From positions 313,594 to 377,593 of the forward strand of contig MU278351.1 in NCBI GenBank assembly GCA_022385755.1: DNA of 64,000 nucleotides, in the 5' to 3' direction. The stretch comes from Trametopsis cervina. Lineage: Eukaryota > Basidiomycota > Agaricomycetes > Polyporales > Irpicaceae. Position 1 is the stretch's first letter. Each line of letters opens with the position of its first letter. Made by a program: the position numbers and the translations under genes. The notes below the pieces were generated by a model. It searched no databases and was not told the origin of the DNA. It saw only the letters and a program-made list of their open reading frames with translations. This document shows positions 49,299 to 61,468 of this stretch, in pieces.

Positions 49299-50807
49299 AT
49301 GGCCGCTCTGTTCACTCCCCCGCCTCCGCCACCCACCAAGTTGGGTCGCTATCGTCAGTTCGCGCCCCGCGCTGCTATCCATGTTTCCCCGCTCTCTTTG
49401 GGCGGCATGAGCATCGGAGACAAATGGGCAGACATGGGCTTCGGCGCGATGAACAAGGAGTCGTCGATCAAGCTGCTTGATGCGTACTTCGACGCCGGCG
49501 GAAACTTTATTGATACCGCTAATAACTAGTGAGTGGCTGTGCTGGGGAAACTGAAACCCTACGGAGTCTAATAATTCTGTGTGTAGCCAAGACGGCTCTT
49601 CTGAAGCCATTATTGGCGAGTGGATCGAGACTCGTGGTATCCGCGACCAGGTCATTATTGCCACCAAGGTTCGTGCTGCCGCCATTGTAATGCCGAGGCA
49701 TGCACTGACATACGCGCGATACGTATTGTAGTACACGAACACCATCAAGCGTGGCGACCAATCCGTGAAGCAGCAGGTGAACTACCTTGGGAACAACATC
49801 AAGTCGATGAAGCTCAGCTTGGAGAACAGCTTGAAGAACCTGCACACGGATTACATCGACGTCTTCTATGTGCACTTCTGGGATTTGCACTCGTCTGTGG
49901 AAGAGATCATGGATGGCCTGCATCAGCTTGTTATGGCGGGCAAGGTCCTCTATCTTGTACGTACCTTTCAGCCTCTATCTACATCGGCGTTCTCATTCTG
50001 ATGTACGTACGTATAGGGTGTGTCTGACTCCCCGGCATGGTGGGTCGTCAAGGCGAACGAGTACGCGCGTTATAACGGCAAGACACCCTTCGTCGTCTAC
50101 CAGGCGGCTTACTCCGTGCTTGAGCGTGACATCGAGCGGGATATTCTCCCCATGTGCCGTCATGAAGGTGCGTTCCCCGCTTACGTGTGCCTGATGACGC
50201 AACAATAACATTACATGTACACTGTCAGGCATCGCGCTGACGCTCTGGAACGTCCTCGCGTCTGGTCACATCAGGACTGACGCGGAAGAGGAGAACAGGA
50301 GGAAGACAGGGGAGAATGGACGGCAGTTTCTTGGACCGTGGGAGCGTAACGAGAATGAGAAGAAGGTCTGCAAGGCGTTGGAGCAGGTCGCGGAGCAGGT
50401 GGGCGCGAAGCACATCACCGCCGGTGCGTTTCCCCCTGGCACATGCCTTTACTATGGTATCTCACTAACGTGAAACATACAGTGGCGATTGCGTATGTGA
50501 TGCACAAGGCACCCTACGCATTCCCCATCATCGGCGGGCGCAAGATCGAGCATTTGCTTGCCAACATTGAGGCGCTCAGCGTTGTGTTGTCAGAAGAGCA
50601 GATTCAGTTCATTGAGGGCGTGCTGCCGTTCGACCCCGGGTTCCCTACTAAGCTCATGGTGCGCACCCATTTTCTCATAAAAAATGAGATGATTATTGAA
50701 TTCTCTCAAATTAGGGTCAATACGGAACTTATCCCTTCCTCATGAGCCTGTTTGCGCACTTCGACCAGCAGCCTCTCATTGCGCCTGTGCCGCATACTAA
50801 GGATTGA
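49299..50807 (+). CDS. Aryl-alcohol dehydrogenase-type aldo-keto reductase
   Basis: Belongs to the aryl-alcohol dehydrogenase (AAD) branch of the aldo-keto reductases, which interconvert aromatic aldehydes and alcohols with NADP(H). The start is [18 protein letters not shown] at 49299. Motifs are [21 protein letters not shown] with catalytic Asp and Tyr, VIIATKY with Lys and VFYVHFWDL with His. Later come [23 protein letters not shown], and [20 protein letters not shown] for the cofactor. The end is [11 protein letters not shown] at 50807. The length, about 390 residues, is normal. Introns sit at 49529, after IIATK, after LYL and in three later places. In white-rot fungi these enzymes are linked with lignin-derived aromatics. 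It may pair with the reductase just upstream by position only. Confidence 0.88.
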
Positions 50808-51837
50808 CTAGATGTGTCTGCTCTGCAAACGGAGCTATCTAGCATGGACGTGGAAACTCGTACCTCTTGTCTTGCATTACTGAGGCGTAATTGTAGAAGA
50901 ATCTTGTGTCAGTGGTGTCGGGACCATTGAAATATACCATCTTTTGTTTGCGCATATTTGCCAAGAGCTTGTGATCCTAACACGCACAAATACCTCTTTG
51001 CGTACGCCTCTATTTATAGCACAACAGCTTTATCCGACCATCACTGTCACTGGTGGTCGCGCCCAGAGTCTATTAGCCAGTAGGAGAATATAAGGCTCGT
51101 ATATTGACAGGGATAATCAATTCATACGACAATGGATCATGAGTGCAGGGACCGGCTGCACTCGTCAATATTCGGTACGTGGCCTCCCACGATGCAGCAA
51201 TGTCAACCAACCTGCTGTTCTATTTTTCCGATTAGTGACAGAATACCGCGCTAGCATGTTCTTCATGGAGAAATCTGCACTAGATCAGACACTGAAGACA
51301 GGAACATGCTGCACGTATCATACGCAGCTAGCTTCGACTCAAATTCGTATGCAATTCGCATAAGGTTGTTGGCGAGTGCGGGTAATTAGCGGCAGCTCTT
51401 CCGTGCTGATTATGATTGATTCGTCCTTCGATTTTGTCATGTGGGGAGGATCCATGACTTCGGAGTCTTTCAGACTTTGTCGAATCATTCCACGAAGTGG
51501 GGATCCTTTCCCCGTCTCTATCTTCGCGAGGGCCTTCCGCCTCCTCGGCCGATGCTGCACTGAAGGGCTGTAGGTCGTGCGGCCCAGGTGTTGATCCGCA
51601 AAAGCTGCAGACAACACGAACGGTTGCAGCCAACATACAATCATACGGCGCTTTGGCGGACATATCCTGGCCCGCCCGCCCTCATGTGATATGGGAAGAT
51701 AAGTTTAGATGCAGCTGCACGGCTGACCTGTACGCTGGGGTCAGATGCTCAGTGCCTCCCGTCCGGTATAAGAGGCGAACGACTCGAGACGTTCCACAGT
51801 GTTCCCCGACCCAACAGCGACCCGACAACACCTCAAA
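50808..51837. other. Intergenic
   Basis: About 1 kb with no gene recognised. It ends with the promoter of the esterase gene. Confidence 0.4.
51777..51782 (+). promoter_or_regulatory. TATA box of the CBM1-CE1 esterase
   Basis: TATAAG lies about 60 bases before the start codon at 51838, the usual spacing in fungi. Confidence 0.55.
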
Positions 51838-53240
51838 ATGGTCAAATTCGTAGGTACCTTCGCCGCCCTCGCTGTTCTCTGCCAGTACGTCGCTGGTCAG
51901 TCTCAGGAGTGGGGTCAGTGCGGTGGTCAGGGCTGGACAGGACCCACCACATGTGGTCAGTATTCTCTGCTTGTTCTGCACGGTTATGTCGCTGGAAGCT
52001 TACATTTCGCTCCTTCACAGTCGCTGGCACCGTATGTACCGCACAGAACGCATGGTACTCCCAATGTCTGCCTGGTACCGCCAGCGCACCTCCGCCGCCG
52101 CCTACGCAGCCCACCAGCGTACCTCCCTCTCAGCCGACTCAGCCCTCTGGAGGCAATGGTAGCGGTGGTCTCGCGAACATCCCCGCGTCCAGCCTTGTGC
52201 AATTCAGCAACTTCGGCACGAACCCCAACAACGTCCAGATGTTCGTCTACAAGCCGAAGAAGGTCGCTGCCAACCCCGCTTTGATCGTGGCCAGCCACTG
52301 TGGGTGTACCTCTTTTACGTTGCATTGGTGTTGTGACTCACGTTGCTCGTAGTCTGCACCGGTACTGCTCAGGCTTACTACCAGGGATCTAAGTTTGCTC
52401 AGCTTGCCGAGACGTACGGCTACGTTGTCATTTTCCCATCATCGGTAAGTATCGCCCTGCACTTTTGGCAACACAGTTCCTAGTCCTGATGTGTGGTCCA
52501 TTAGCCCCACTCCGGTACATGCTGGGATGTGTCTTCCACGGAGACCCTCACACACAACGGTGGTAGCGACTCGCTCAGTATCGCGAACGCCGCTCGCTTT
52601 GCCATCAGCAACTGGGGTGTTGACCCGAACCGCGTCTTCGCGGTCGGAACTTCTTCTGGTGCCATGATGACCAGTGTCCTCGCTGGCGCATACCCCGATG
52701 TCTTCAAGGCTGGCATCGTTGACTCTGGTGTCGCTTTCGGCTGCTTCGCGGTGCCCGGACAGCCCGAGGACAGCTGGAACTCACAGTGCTCGAGTGGCGA
52801 GATGATTTTGACTGGTCAACAATGGGTACGTGATTGTGGTGATGTCATGGAGCGGAAATCTAACAGCACTTTACAGGCGCAGAAGGTTTACGCTGCCTAC
52901 CCAGGATACACCGGGTCATACCCGAAGATGCAAGTCTGGCACGGTACCGCGTAAGTGATGAAGATATATTGCGCCGAGATTGATACTTATACACCTTCTG
53001 CTTCTTCTCTGTAGTGACACCACCTTGTACCCCCAGAACTTCTTCGAAGAGGTCAAGCAATGGACGACCGTCTTCGGCTACCCGGCGACGCCGCTCTCCA
53101 ACGTCACCGAGTCTTACCTCCCGAACACATACCACAACGCGACGTTTGGTCCGAACTTCCAGGCTATCCTCGCGCAGGGCGTCGGACACACCGTCCCGCT
53201 CTACGAGCAGCAGTACCTCCAGTTCTTGGGCATCGCATAA
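51838..53240 (+). CDS. Secreted acetylxylan esterase (CE1) with CBM1
   Basis: An extracellular enzyme that removes acetyl groups from xylan and binds cellulose. A signal peptide (MVKFVGTFAALAVLCQYVAG) is followed by a CBM1: QEWGQCGGQGWTGPTTC, then, after an intron, VAGTVCTAQNAWYSQCLPG. A Pro/Thr/Ser-rich linker follows. The CE1 domain has the nucleophile in GTSSGAMM and the core SNWGVDPNRVFAV. The catalytic Asp is likely in WHGTADTTLYPQNF and the His in GVGHTVPLYEQQ. The end is YLQFLGIA at 53240. Introns interrupt the CBM1 and the esterase at least five times. All catalytic residues are present. The family also includes feruloyl esterases, so the substrate is a strong guess only. Confidence 0.9.
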
Positions 53241-53571
53241 GGGCCGACCGAGGTAGTATTTGTAGGATAGCGTGAAAATTACTGTGTAGATGTATACTTC
53301 TGGATTATAGGATTTCTTGAATACATCATATCTCCTTGTATATGCTTGATGTGCTGCATGAGTTCATGTCCGCGATTACGAGAACATCCTCGACGACGCG
53401 ATCGATTATTGACACCACGTGATCGCGTTCAAAAGGCGCCCCACGGGGTGTTTACGGTGCTCCGTCCTAAGACCAGTGATAGTGTAGCCCGGTCCAGCTG
53501 AGCAACTCCAGCTTGTACACCTACCACCTCTCCCACCACCCTCAGCTTCGCATCTTGTATCAAACCCAGTA
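53241..53571. other. Intergenic
   Basis: About 330 bases, no gene. Confidence 0.4.
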
Positions 53572-54226
53572 ATGGCAGCCAAGTAAGCACATGGATATCA
53601 CTGCTTCCTGTGCAGTACGCCGATGAGCTGTGTGACTGTGCAGGTCCCTTGCGTCCTGTATCTTCTGCAAGATCATCAAAGGTCTTACCCGATTTGAATT
53701 TGGGCTGATGCGATACTGAATGATGGTTATGTAGGAGAGATCCCGAGCTACAAGCTTATCGAGACGGAGAACGTGTTCTCGTTCCTTGATATCGGTCCTC
53801 TATCCAAGGGTCATGCTCTGGTCATCCCCAAATGTGAGTGTAGCAAGCATCAATCAGATATCTGTAGTGATTGAACACTTTTCAGACCACGGAGAGAAAC
53901 TGCACGAAGTACCGGACGAATATTTAGCGGAAACTCTACCAATTGCGAAGAAGATCGCTCTTGCACTGGGTGTTGAGAACTACAACATCTTGCAGGTACG
54001 CACCCTCGTATTGGCATGCCACTCGATCTATGGTTCTCACTTTCTTTCTTCAACTCATCAGAACAACGGCCGAATCGCTCATCAGGAGGTCCCGCACATC
54101 CACTTCCACGTCATCCCGAAGCCAAGCGAGTCCGACTCTGAGGGACTCGTCATCGGGTGGCCGACTCACAAAGCGGACCATGATGAGCTTAAGAAGCTCC
54201 ACGAGGAGCTCTTAGCCAAGTTGTAG
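53572..54226 (+). CDS. HIT-family protein (Hnt1/HINT-like)
   Basis: A histidine-triad hydrolase that acts on adenosine 5'-phosphoramidates or similar nucleotides. Exon 1 is only 11 nt (ATG GCA GCC AA), then a short exon codes KSLASCIFCKIIK with a C-x-x-C pair. Next come GEIPSYKLIETENVFSFLDI and GHALVIPK, then HGEKLHEVPDEYL. The triad is in VPHIHFHVIPK. The end is HEELLAKL at 54226. The total of about 140 residues is normal for the Hnt1/HINT branch. The neighbours give no functional hint. Confidence 0.88.
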
Positions 54227-54764
54227 AGACTTGGTGTCTGACGAACTAAGAATCGCAATTATACATTGTAATGGTATCTACGTATCGCCAACTTACGAAA
54301 TCGAGCCAGGTCAGGTTATGTGTTGTTGAGATCAGCCAGCGGAATGAATCCACAGCAAACTATACACCATCTTCACGGGGGACCTATGTAGTAGTAGACA
54401 GTTGTGAATCTCACAGGGCTCGGCAGTCCGGCTGGCCATTGCCATTGACCGGCATTGCCGGCCCGAATTTGCTGCACCCACCCTCATCACCCATCGCACT
54501 TTGAAGGTTAACGGTCACTGTGTGGCTTCTCACGTCTCACTGAACCCGGGAAACAGCATACAATAGAACTACACTATCATAAAAATAAAGCGACGACACA
54601 TTTTCGGACCAGGACTCCCCAGATCGATTACTTATTTTTGTGAGCAAGCATGGCGCGATAGCAATGCTTACTTAGCTAACCAAGCTACGCAGTATTTACC
54701 GTGCTAGCCACAAGAAAAGATTTTAAGGCTGACCTACGACTACCTCTGCCACCTGCGACGAGCA
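54227..54764. other. Intergenic
   Basis: About 540 bases with no gene recognised. Confidence 0.4.
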
Positions 54765-56408
54765 ATGACTGAAAGTTCTCTCATATCTTGGCCTCCTGAG
54801 CTGTCTGAAGATCAGGTCGCCGCGCTGACCTTGAAAGCCACGACCTATGCGTTATCTCATGGGCTAGTCTATCTCCCAGTAGCTGAGCAGCAACCACCGG
54901 CACCTACATCGACCATTCACGCGCCGCTAGCTTTGTTACCTTCGCCGATACCAAGGAAACAGTTCGAGAAAGCGAAGAGCCTACAGAAGACGTACAATGT
55001 ACTCTATGCCCGTATCGCGACCGACGTGGACTTTTTGGACCAAACGATGGGCGCAGTAGAGGGTGTGGGCAAGGTGGATGAGTTCCAGGGCAACTTATGG
55101 AAGCGATGGAGGAAGGTACGGGATAGCGGTGTTGTGCAGGTACGTCTGCCCGTTTCATGCATGATCACGGATCATGTACAGATGCGAGATACAGCCGCTG
55201 CAATTAGGTCTCTTCAGATCGGATTACATGGTGCACCTGCCCGATGCGAATGAGCCAGCTTCCCTCAAACAAGTAGAGTTTAACACGATATCGTCCTCGT
55301 TTGGTGCTTTGTCCGAACGTATAGCAGCTCTACACCGGTGAGTGGTATGAACATCATTAGCAGATGCCTGCTCACATGCACGACAGCTACTTGTTCACAT
55401 CTACTGGATACTATGAGACATCACCTTATCTAAAGGCCGAAAATCTACCAGAGAACCGCACAACTTCAGGCTTAGCGGAGGGTCTTGCAGCCGCGCATCA
55501 GGCATATGGCGTACCCAGGTGTGTATCATATAGATTCGCTACAAGTGCCCATACTGATTGGACGCAGTGCACATATCCTGTTTGTTGTACAAGACAACGA
55601 GCGAAATGTATTTGATCAGCGGTGGCTCGAATATGAACTTCTGGAGAAACATTCCATCCACGTAACACGTCAAACGCTCACCGAGCTACTGAGCTCAGCA
55701 TCAGTAGACCCGTCATCGCATGTGCTCTCCATCAACGGCACAACGGAGATCTCGACCGTCTACCTTCGTGCTGGATACACCCCCACCGATTACCCTACAC
55801 CTGCTTACTATGATCTCAGGTACCTCTTCGAGACATCGAAGGCGATTCAATGCCCCTCGATCCAACTCCAGCTCGCTGGCGGAAAGAAGGTGCAGGAGGT
55901 ACTCACCAAACCTGGTATCCTCGAACGCTTCCTGCCTGACATGTCCACCTCGGAGGTCGCCCAGCTTAAGGAGAGCTGGATGGATATGTGGGCGCTGAAC
56001 GAGGGCGGCGAAGCGGGCGTCGCACGCGCACGCGAAGAGTCTGCGACGCTAGTACTGAAGCCGCAGCGCGAAGGCGGCGGGAACAACGTATACAAAGAGG
56101 CTATCCCGCCGTTCCTCGACGGCCTCCCCGCCCAGGAACGCGAGGCGTGGATTGCAATGCGGCTGATCGCGACGCCGCAGGGACTGGGGAACTACCTCGT
56201 CCGCGCGGGCGGAGGAACGAACAGCGCGGTTAGGACGGAGGTGATCAGCGAACTGGGAATCTTCGGTTGGGCCCTGTTTGGTGGCGCGGACGGGAGGGTC
56301 GAGGAGAGGGAGGCCGGGTGGTTGGTGCGCACCAAGGGGAAGGACAGTAACGAGGGCGGCGTTGCTACTGGGTTCTCTGTGCTGGACTCGATTGTGTTGG
56401 TCGATTGA
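54765..56408 (+). CDS. Glutathione synthetase (eukaryotic type)
   Basis: Joins gamma-glutamylcysteine and glycine with ATP, the second step of glutathione synthesis in the cytosol. The start is MTESSLISWPPELSEDQVAA at 54765. Further landmarks are FRSDYMVHLPDANE with the substrate-binding residues, QVEFNTISSSFGALS, VVQDNERNVFDQRWLEYEL, and VYLRAGYTPTDY. The Gly-rich triad loop is LKPQREGGGNNVYK, and the end is RTKGKDSNEGGVATGFSVLD then SIVLVD. About 500 residues, the normal length. Introns fall after VVQ (acceptor at 55196 or close), after ALHR and after YGVP. All parts of the family are present. It is a housekeeping gene. Confidence 0.94.
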
Positions 56409-56711
56409 GTGGCAGGTTGACACAAAGGTACGTGCTTGTCGTCCATCTGTCGCTGAGAGTTGTCTAATTTTGCACCTTGGGACAGATAAATGTAATGTAC
56501 AAATAGACCGAATATAAAGCTTCGATGGGTACATGACGCCTGCGCAGTGGTCATAGGATGCTAACAATATGTGAAGTACGGGTGCGCACGTCAAGAGCAC
56601 CTATAATGGTGACACCGAAGAATGTCCTCAATTTCTCCCCTCAGCGTTCATATAACCAGCAGCGATGCGCACGGCGCCAGGTCATTGCGCCCTCGTTCTG
56701 TAGTCTCAGGT
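56409..56711. other. Intergenic with promoter of the GH131 gene
   Basis: About 300 bases. A TATA-like CATATAACC at about 56648 lies some 60 bases before the next start codon. Confidence 0.4.
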
Positions 56712-57869
56712 ATGAAGTATTTCGCATTCATAGCTGCGGTCGCGGGCTTTGTGTCCGCAACTCCCGTGTTGTGGGATGGACGTGCGCCTTTCAACCTGAC
56801 CGCCGCAGACCTGAATACTTCGACTGGACCTTATTTGACGTGAGTACATGCTTCACGTTCTCACGGACCAATGAATTCATGTTTTGCAGAGTCGTAAAAG
56901 GAAGTCAGCCAGCTACGCACGTATGTTCTTTAAAGCTCTCGGTGTAGGAGGCGTCTATTGACTGTTGAGCCCGCAGTATGCCTCGCTAGGGGGCCACTCT
57001 CAGCTACCCACCCCGTTATGGAACAAGGATCTAGTGCTCCCCAGCGAACAGGTGCTGGCAGTCTCGATTGACAATACCTCAGTATTCTCTCCCGGTGGAG
57101 GCCCTGGCCAGTTCGGCTTCCGCCGTACCGACTTCATCGCGGCAAACAACGGCGTGCATGACCAAAACTTGTTCAACACACTCGAAACTGGAAAGACGGT
57201 GTTCCACTTCTCGGTTAAGGCGGACGTCAGCCGCCCTCTGAACTACAACCACGAATACCAGGTTGTGTGGATTGAGCCTAACGATGGAAGCCACGTATTT
57301 GATCTCCAGATCGGTAAGAACTCCCCTCCGATCACCTGGGTTAGCTGCTCAAATACATATCGAACGCACAGGCTCTCCCTTCACCAACCCAACAGGCCCG
57401 CTGCCCACCACGGATGCGCATTTCCTCAAGGTGCGCGACCATGCGGGCGACATCCTGTTCAAAACGCCGTTCGTGTACGGCATATGGCACAACTTCGCCG
57501 TGCAGGTCGACTGGACGAACCGGACGCTCGCCGTGCTCTACTCGAGCGACCTGCTGCCTCTCTCGGTAGTCAAGCGCACCACGCCGAACCTGTCTACGGC
57601 TGCGGGGCCCACTGGGCAGGGAGACTACCACTTTGGCGTTTTGAAGGTTCGTGTAGCGTTGTGTGAGGGCGTATGGGACTGATGAGACTTACGCGCCACA
57701 GCTCCCCTTGGTGAACCCTGCAGACTCGCCCGCCAACCAGGGAGATGTTGTGCACCATGGAATTCAGGAGGGGACGACAGAAGCGTTGTTTTACTCTGGT
57801 CTCTTCGTCGAAAATGCATCGCACGGCATCAGCACGGGATATGGGTTGGTAGCCCATCTTGCGCTATAA
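56712..57869 (+). CDS. Secreted GH131 family glycoside hydrolase
   Basis: A secreted beta-glucan-acting enzyme of family GH131. The signal peptide is MKYFAFIAAVAGFVSATPVL. Conserved blocks are LWDGRAPFNLTAADLN, FGFRRTDFIAANNG, FHFSVKADVSRPLNYNHEYQ, VVWIEPNDGSHVFDLQI, GSPFTNPTGPLPTTDAHFLK, FVYGIWHNFAVQVDWTNRTL, GPTGQGDYHFGVLK and LPLVNPADSPANQGDV. The end is GLVAHLAL at 57869. Several short introns separate these blocks. The start at 56712 puts the hydrophobic leader first. The family is common in wood-decay basidiomycetes. No truncation is seen. It is named from remembered family landmarks. Confidence 0.84.
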
Positions 57870-58070
57870 TACATATTGTATTCCATACAGCGACAGGGGG
57901 TAGAATATACACGTCTAGTCTTGGGTATAAATTAAGGCGAATACTTTGAGATGAAGGGAACAATATGTCCAAAGAGCCATGAATGTCCTGTAGGGAAAAG
58001 CGTAAGAAGCACCGCAGACATCGAACGACAACACGTACCTGTTTTACTGTCTGCTATACCACACAACTGA

Positions 58071-58782
58071 CTATCGCACCCCAACGATAATCCCGAACAC
58101 TGCTATGATGACCGCAGACATTATGACGGCCAGCATAATGGTGCTCACTCGCGCGACCGGGTAGCTGCCTCCCACGAGAGCCGACTGTATCGTGAAGTAC
58201 CGCACGAGGCCCAGAACAAGTGTCGCGAGCCCGATGCAGATGACGATAGCTCCAATAGGGCGCGAATAGTGTTCTAGTGCTTTATTGCTCGTCGCTGCAG
58301 AGATGGTGAAAAGTTGGACAAGGGCTGCAGATCCGAATAGAGAGATGTGGTTAGCGTTGACGATAGACGCTGCTGAAGAATGCAAATGCAGATGACATAC
58401 CGACGCCTGTAGATGCTATAGTGAGGCTTGTGCGCACGTATGCTAGGAAGGTGCGCTCTGAGGCGAGGTGGTCTCTCGCTACGCTCCCAGAGTTTTCGAG
58501 GGTCAGGGTAGGTTTCCATCCTCCCAGTAATGAACTGCCAAACGCGACCAGCAGTGACCTCTTCTCCTTGATTTTCGGGGTTGCAGGGGCAGTTGAAGGA
58601 GTCTGTACGTCCTCGGCATCGCTTGAGGAGGAACTGAAAGACGGACGAGGGGGATGTGTGGATTCTTCCTCTGTTTCAACCCCTATCGGAGGAGTGTCTG
58701 GAAAGGGCGTCGAAGGAGGAGCAAGCGTGCCGCCGTCTGCGTTCACGATAGCAGGACTAGCGGGCTGTGGCCTTCTTTGCAT
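58071..58782 (-). CDS. DUF202 (YidH-type) membrane protein
   Basis: Two exons joined across an intron whose ends restore the frame in STGVALVQLF. A polar N-terminal part of about 75 residues, rich in Pro, Ser and Glu, precedes the domain. The DUF202 signature is ASERTFLAYVRTSLTIAST, followed by three membrane helices: ALVQLFTISAATSNKAL, GAIVICIGLATLVLGLVRYF and IMLAVIMSAVIIAVFGIIVG. The protein ends VGVR at 58071. In yeasts this domain is found in Vtc1-type vacuolar proteins, but this short form is of unknown function. The start at 58782 is the first ATG in frame. Confidence 0.85.
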
Positions 58783-59517
58783 GATTTCGTCGAGGTGGAC
58801 GTCCTTTACAGAGTCGCAGACTCATGGAAACTTAGCGGAGGATACAATTCGGAATTCCGAGTCGTGGGGCTCCTGCGAGTCAGAAAGATACCGATATGAG
58901 TGCGAACATCGCCTCGTGTGTGCCATGGTTTTTCTTGTGCTGCATGAGGAAGGGAGAAGACGTAAAATGAGCAGACAGCCGGTGCCTGTAGTTTGAAGGT
59001 GGGATTTTAACTTCCTGTCTGCTCACCGCCAACTTTCCAAATCTGGTAAGGCGGCCCGCCGCCATCAATGATGCGACCCAGATTGCGCCACAATGTTCAT
59101 GTATCACTACAGTTAGCGGGATAATGCCCTGAAGTACGGTAGTAAAACCGCTGGTCGCGCCCAGATACACCCCGCTGACTACAGTGCGTTCACCTTTGAC
59201 AAATTTACAGGATCATCGGAGGTGCTCATACTTCACCAACGCGATTACTGCATGACTGCAAGACGAGTACCGATTCATAAAGCCCGGTTCGGTTAGGCCG
59301 GTCACGGCGAGGCTTAGCAAAACGCTAACACGATACGTCCGAAGGTGCATATTGCGCCTAGTAATCTCAGCATAGTGGAGCATAAACCCGGATCGATTGA
59401 CGACGCCAAGTACTTCTCTATCTCGCCTTCGACATCTACTTCAAGTTGGTTCTACGTCATGTCTTCGTAAACAGTGACCTGTAATGACCGGCGTACATGG
59501 CAAGACTCACACGTAGA

Positions 59518-59596
59518 GGATTCCGCACAAGTCGGAAACGATTCTGACTGACGTATGGATTTCAAATCTGCCCAGGTTCGAATCCTACAAATTCCA
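59518..59596 (+). other. tRNA-like sequence (perfect B box, degenerate arms)
   Basis: GGTTCGAATCC at 59575-59585 matches the polymerase III B-box consensus exactly. Upstream AGTCGG fits half of an A box, and TGGATTTCAAATCTG can form a weak stem-loop with TCA in the loop. The acceptor and T stems pair poorly. It may be a decayed tRNA, a SINE head or chance. Confidence 0.2.
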
Positions 59597-61410
59597 GCGG
59601 AGCAGTGACATAGCAAACCCGTTAAAGAGTCCCGTGTTACAGAAGTCGTTGCATTGCATTCTTCCTTCCAGCCTTACGAAGGCAGTCGGTAAATCATCGG
59701 TGTAGAGGGCATAGACGTGCTTGTAGCCATTTACCGAGGTCGCCTAGTATGATTGAATAGCGGTGGAGCTGGGTAAGATCTACCGTTGGACAACCCTACC
59801 GGCACTCTGACGGAAAAGCAGCTTGCTCGCTTATCCATGATGGTTCAATGAAAGTGCCCAAGCAGAATGACAAACGTCTAAGCCGGCGGACAATTTGCTA
59901 CCCCGGGGGTGTGAAAGGGATGCGGAACGCCAGTGCAACGACGTTTTAAGGAAGTTGTCAAGCTCGTCCTGGCATCAGCTGAACCTACGTTTGAGCAAAG
60001 GTCTGCGTCTGTAAAAGCCACTTTGTCAGCTTCAACCCCATGAAACTGCAATATAATAAAGAGCACAAGGTGGAGCTGATCGGCATGATAATCCGTCACA
60101 TAATTTGACGTTTACCAATGCCGTATGGCAGTGAAGTATAGAAAGTTATGGGCTGACACTTGTGCACAAAGGCATTGGCCACTCTAGCTAGAGCGAGAAG
60201 TCGGTGAGGATTGCGTAGCGATACAAAGGAACTCACTGTAGCATGCTTTTGAGGAGTAGAGAAGACGCCCCGTTTACCTGATAGCCAACGGAGACAACGC
60301 CTCCGAGGTACTCAGACGCGGGCGAAGTGGTGGGCTGCGCATACCTTCGCGGCCAATGGTCCATCACCATGCAAATACCTGCAGGGTTGTGGGACTAAGG
60401 GAGTCTCTATGACGCTTTCACGGGAGAAGTGCTTGAGAGAAGAAGCTGAGTTTAGATGCATCCGGGGGACTCTTGAGGATCGGCGGAACGAGGAGAAGGG
60501 ATCAGTGGGGATAAACATAGGGCCAAAATGCATTGCCACGCTTAGCTTGATATTAGGCCGATGATGGCGACGATGATGGCGTGTTACAGCCCTTCGCATC
60601 ACAATACCCTTCGCCGCATTGTCGTACGCATTGGGGTATGCATTGAATTGTGCGACAGGTGTCGAGACATCTAGCTGCAAAGCTATGTAACATTAACTGG
60701 GGTCTCTTCTTTTCCCTTGAACAATCAGTCGGCGGTATTCAGCCGCATGTGCGAGAGTCTACCCGGCGTATGGTCTCCGTGTAATTTTGGCAGGGGTTTC
60801 GACAGTCCGTCAAGGCCTAATGAAAGGGATCTGCGAGCATGAACCATGCTTATCCAATAGAATAAAAGCACTACTCACTATCGGATTGCCTCCTAGCGGT
60901 AAAGGCATCCAGTGCGACGCCAGAAAAATAATACTTGCTACACAGTAGCATGCGCCAAATGGTAATCCTCCGGGCTGTAAGTGCGAATCATACTTCGCAT
61001 TGCAAAACGTTAGTCAAGCAACACTTAGCACGGACTTCAGTCATTGGCTCTAGACCACGATTGCAAATAGAGGCCCATAATTAATCCGTCTAGTAGACGG
61101 CGCAAGGGTTGATAGAGCCAGCTAAAATCAGGTTCGCAGATATCTTCAATGCTAGTCGGAGCTTCTACGGAGGCGATGGTACTTGTTCGAAAGTGGCGGA
61201 GTAGACCAGCTTGATATCGTTGGAGGCAAATTATCCGGCTTCGCCGGATAGGAAAGACGCAATGACCAGCTATTGGCTTGTCTCTTTACGTGATTTTCAT
61301 ACTGGAGACCTTGCAGAGCCAAGGGATATCCGTATCGAGCTGGGAGGTGACGTGCACCGTTTCTACACAGAAAAATAGGCTTATGAAGAGCGTTTGTACC
61401 AGAGGACGAG

Positions 61411-61418
61411 TATAAATA
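61411..61418 (+). promoter_or_regulatory. TATA box of sesquiterpene synthase 3
   Basis: ACGAGTATAAATATTCC lies about 58 bases upstream of the start codon. The CGAGTATAAATA core is shared with the other two synthases. Confidence 0.65.
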
Positions 61419-61468
61419 TTCCTTACACCGCCGCTAGCAGAGAAATCACCACAATCACCCAGCGCAAA

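Larger units (their letters stand above)
58783..61468. other. Long gene-poor stretch upstream of sesquiterpene synthase 3
   Basis: About 2.7 kb. The open frames at 59878-60099 and 60312-60680 (both -) have no family signal. A tRNA-like box lies at 59518-59596. No transposase or other gene recognised. Confidence 0.4.

Noticed and set aside
60312..60680. Minus-strand open frame of 122 codons
   Set aside because: Composition like the surrounding non-coding DNA and no recognisable motif.
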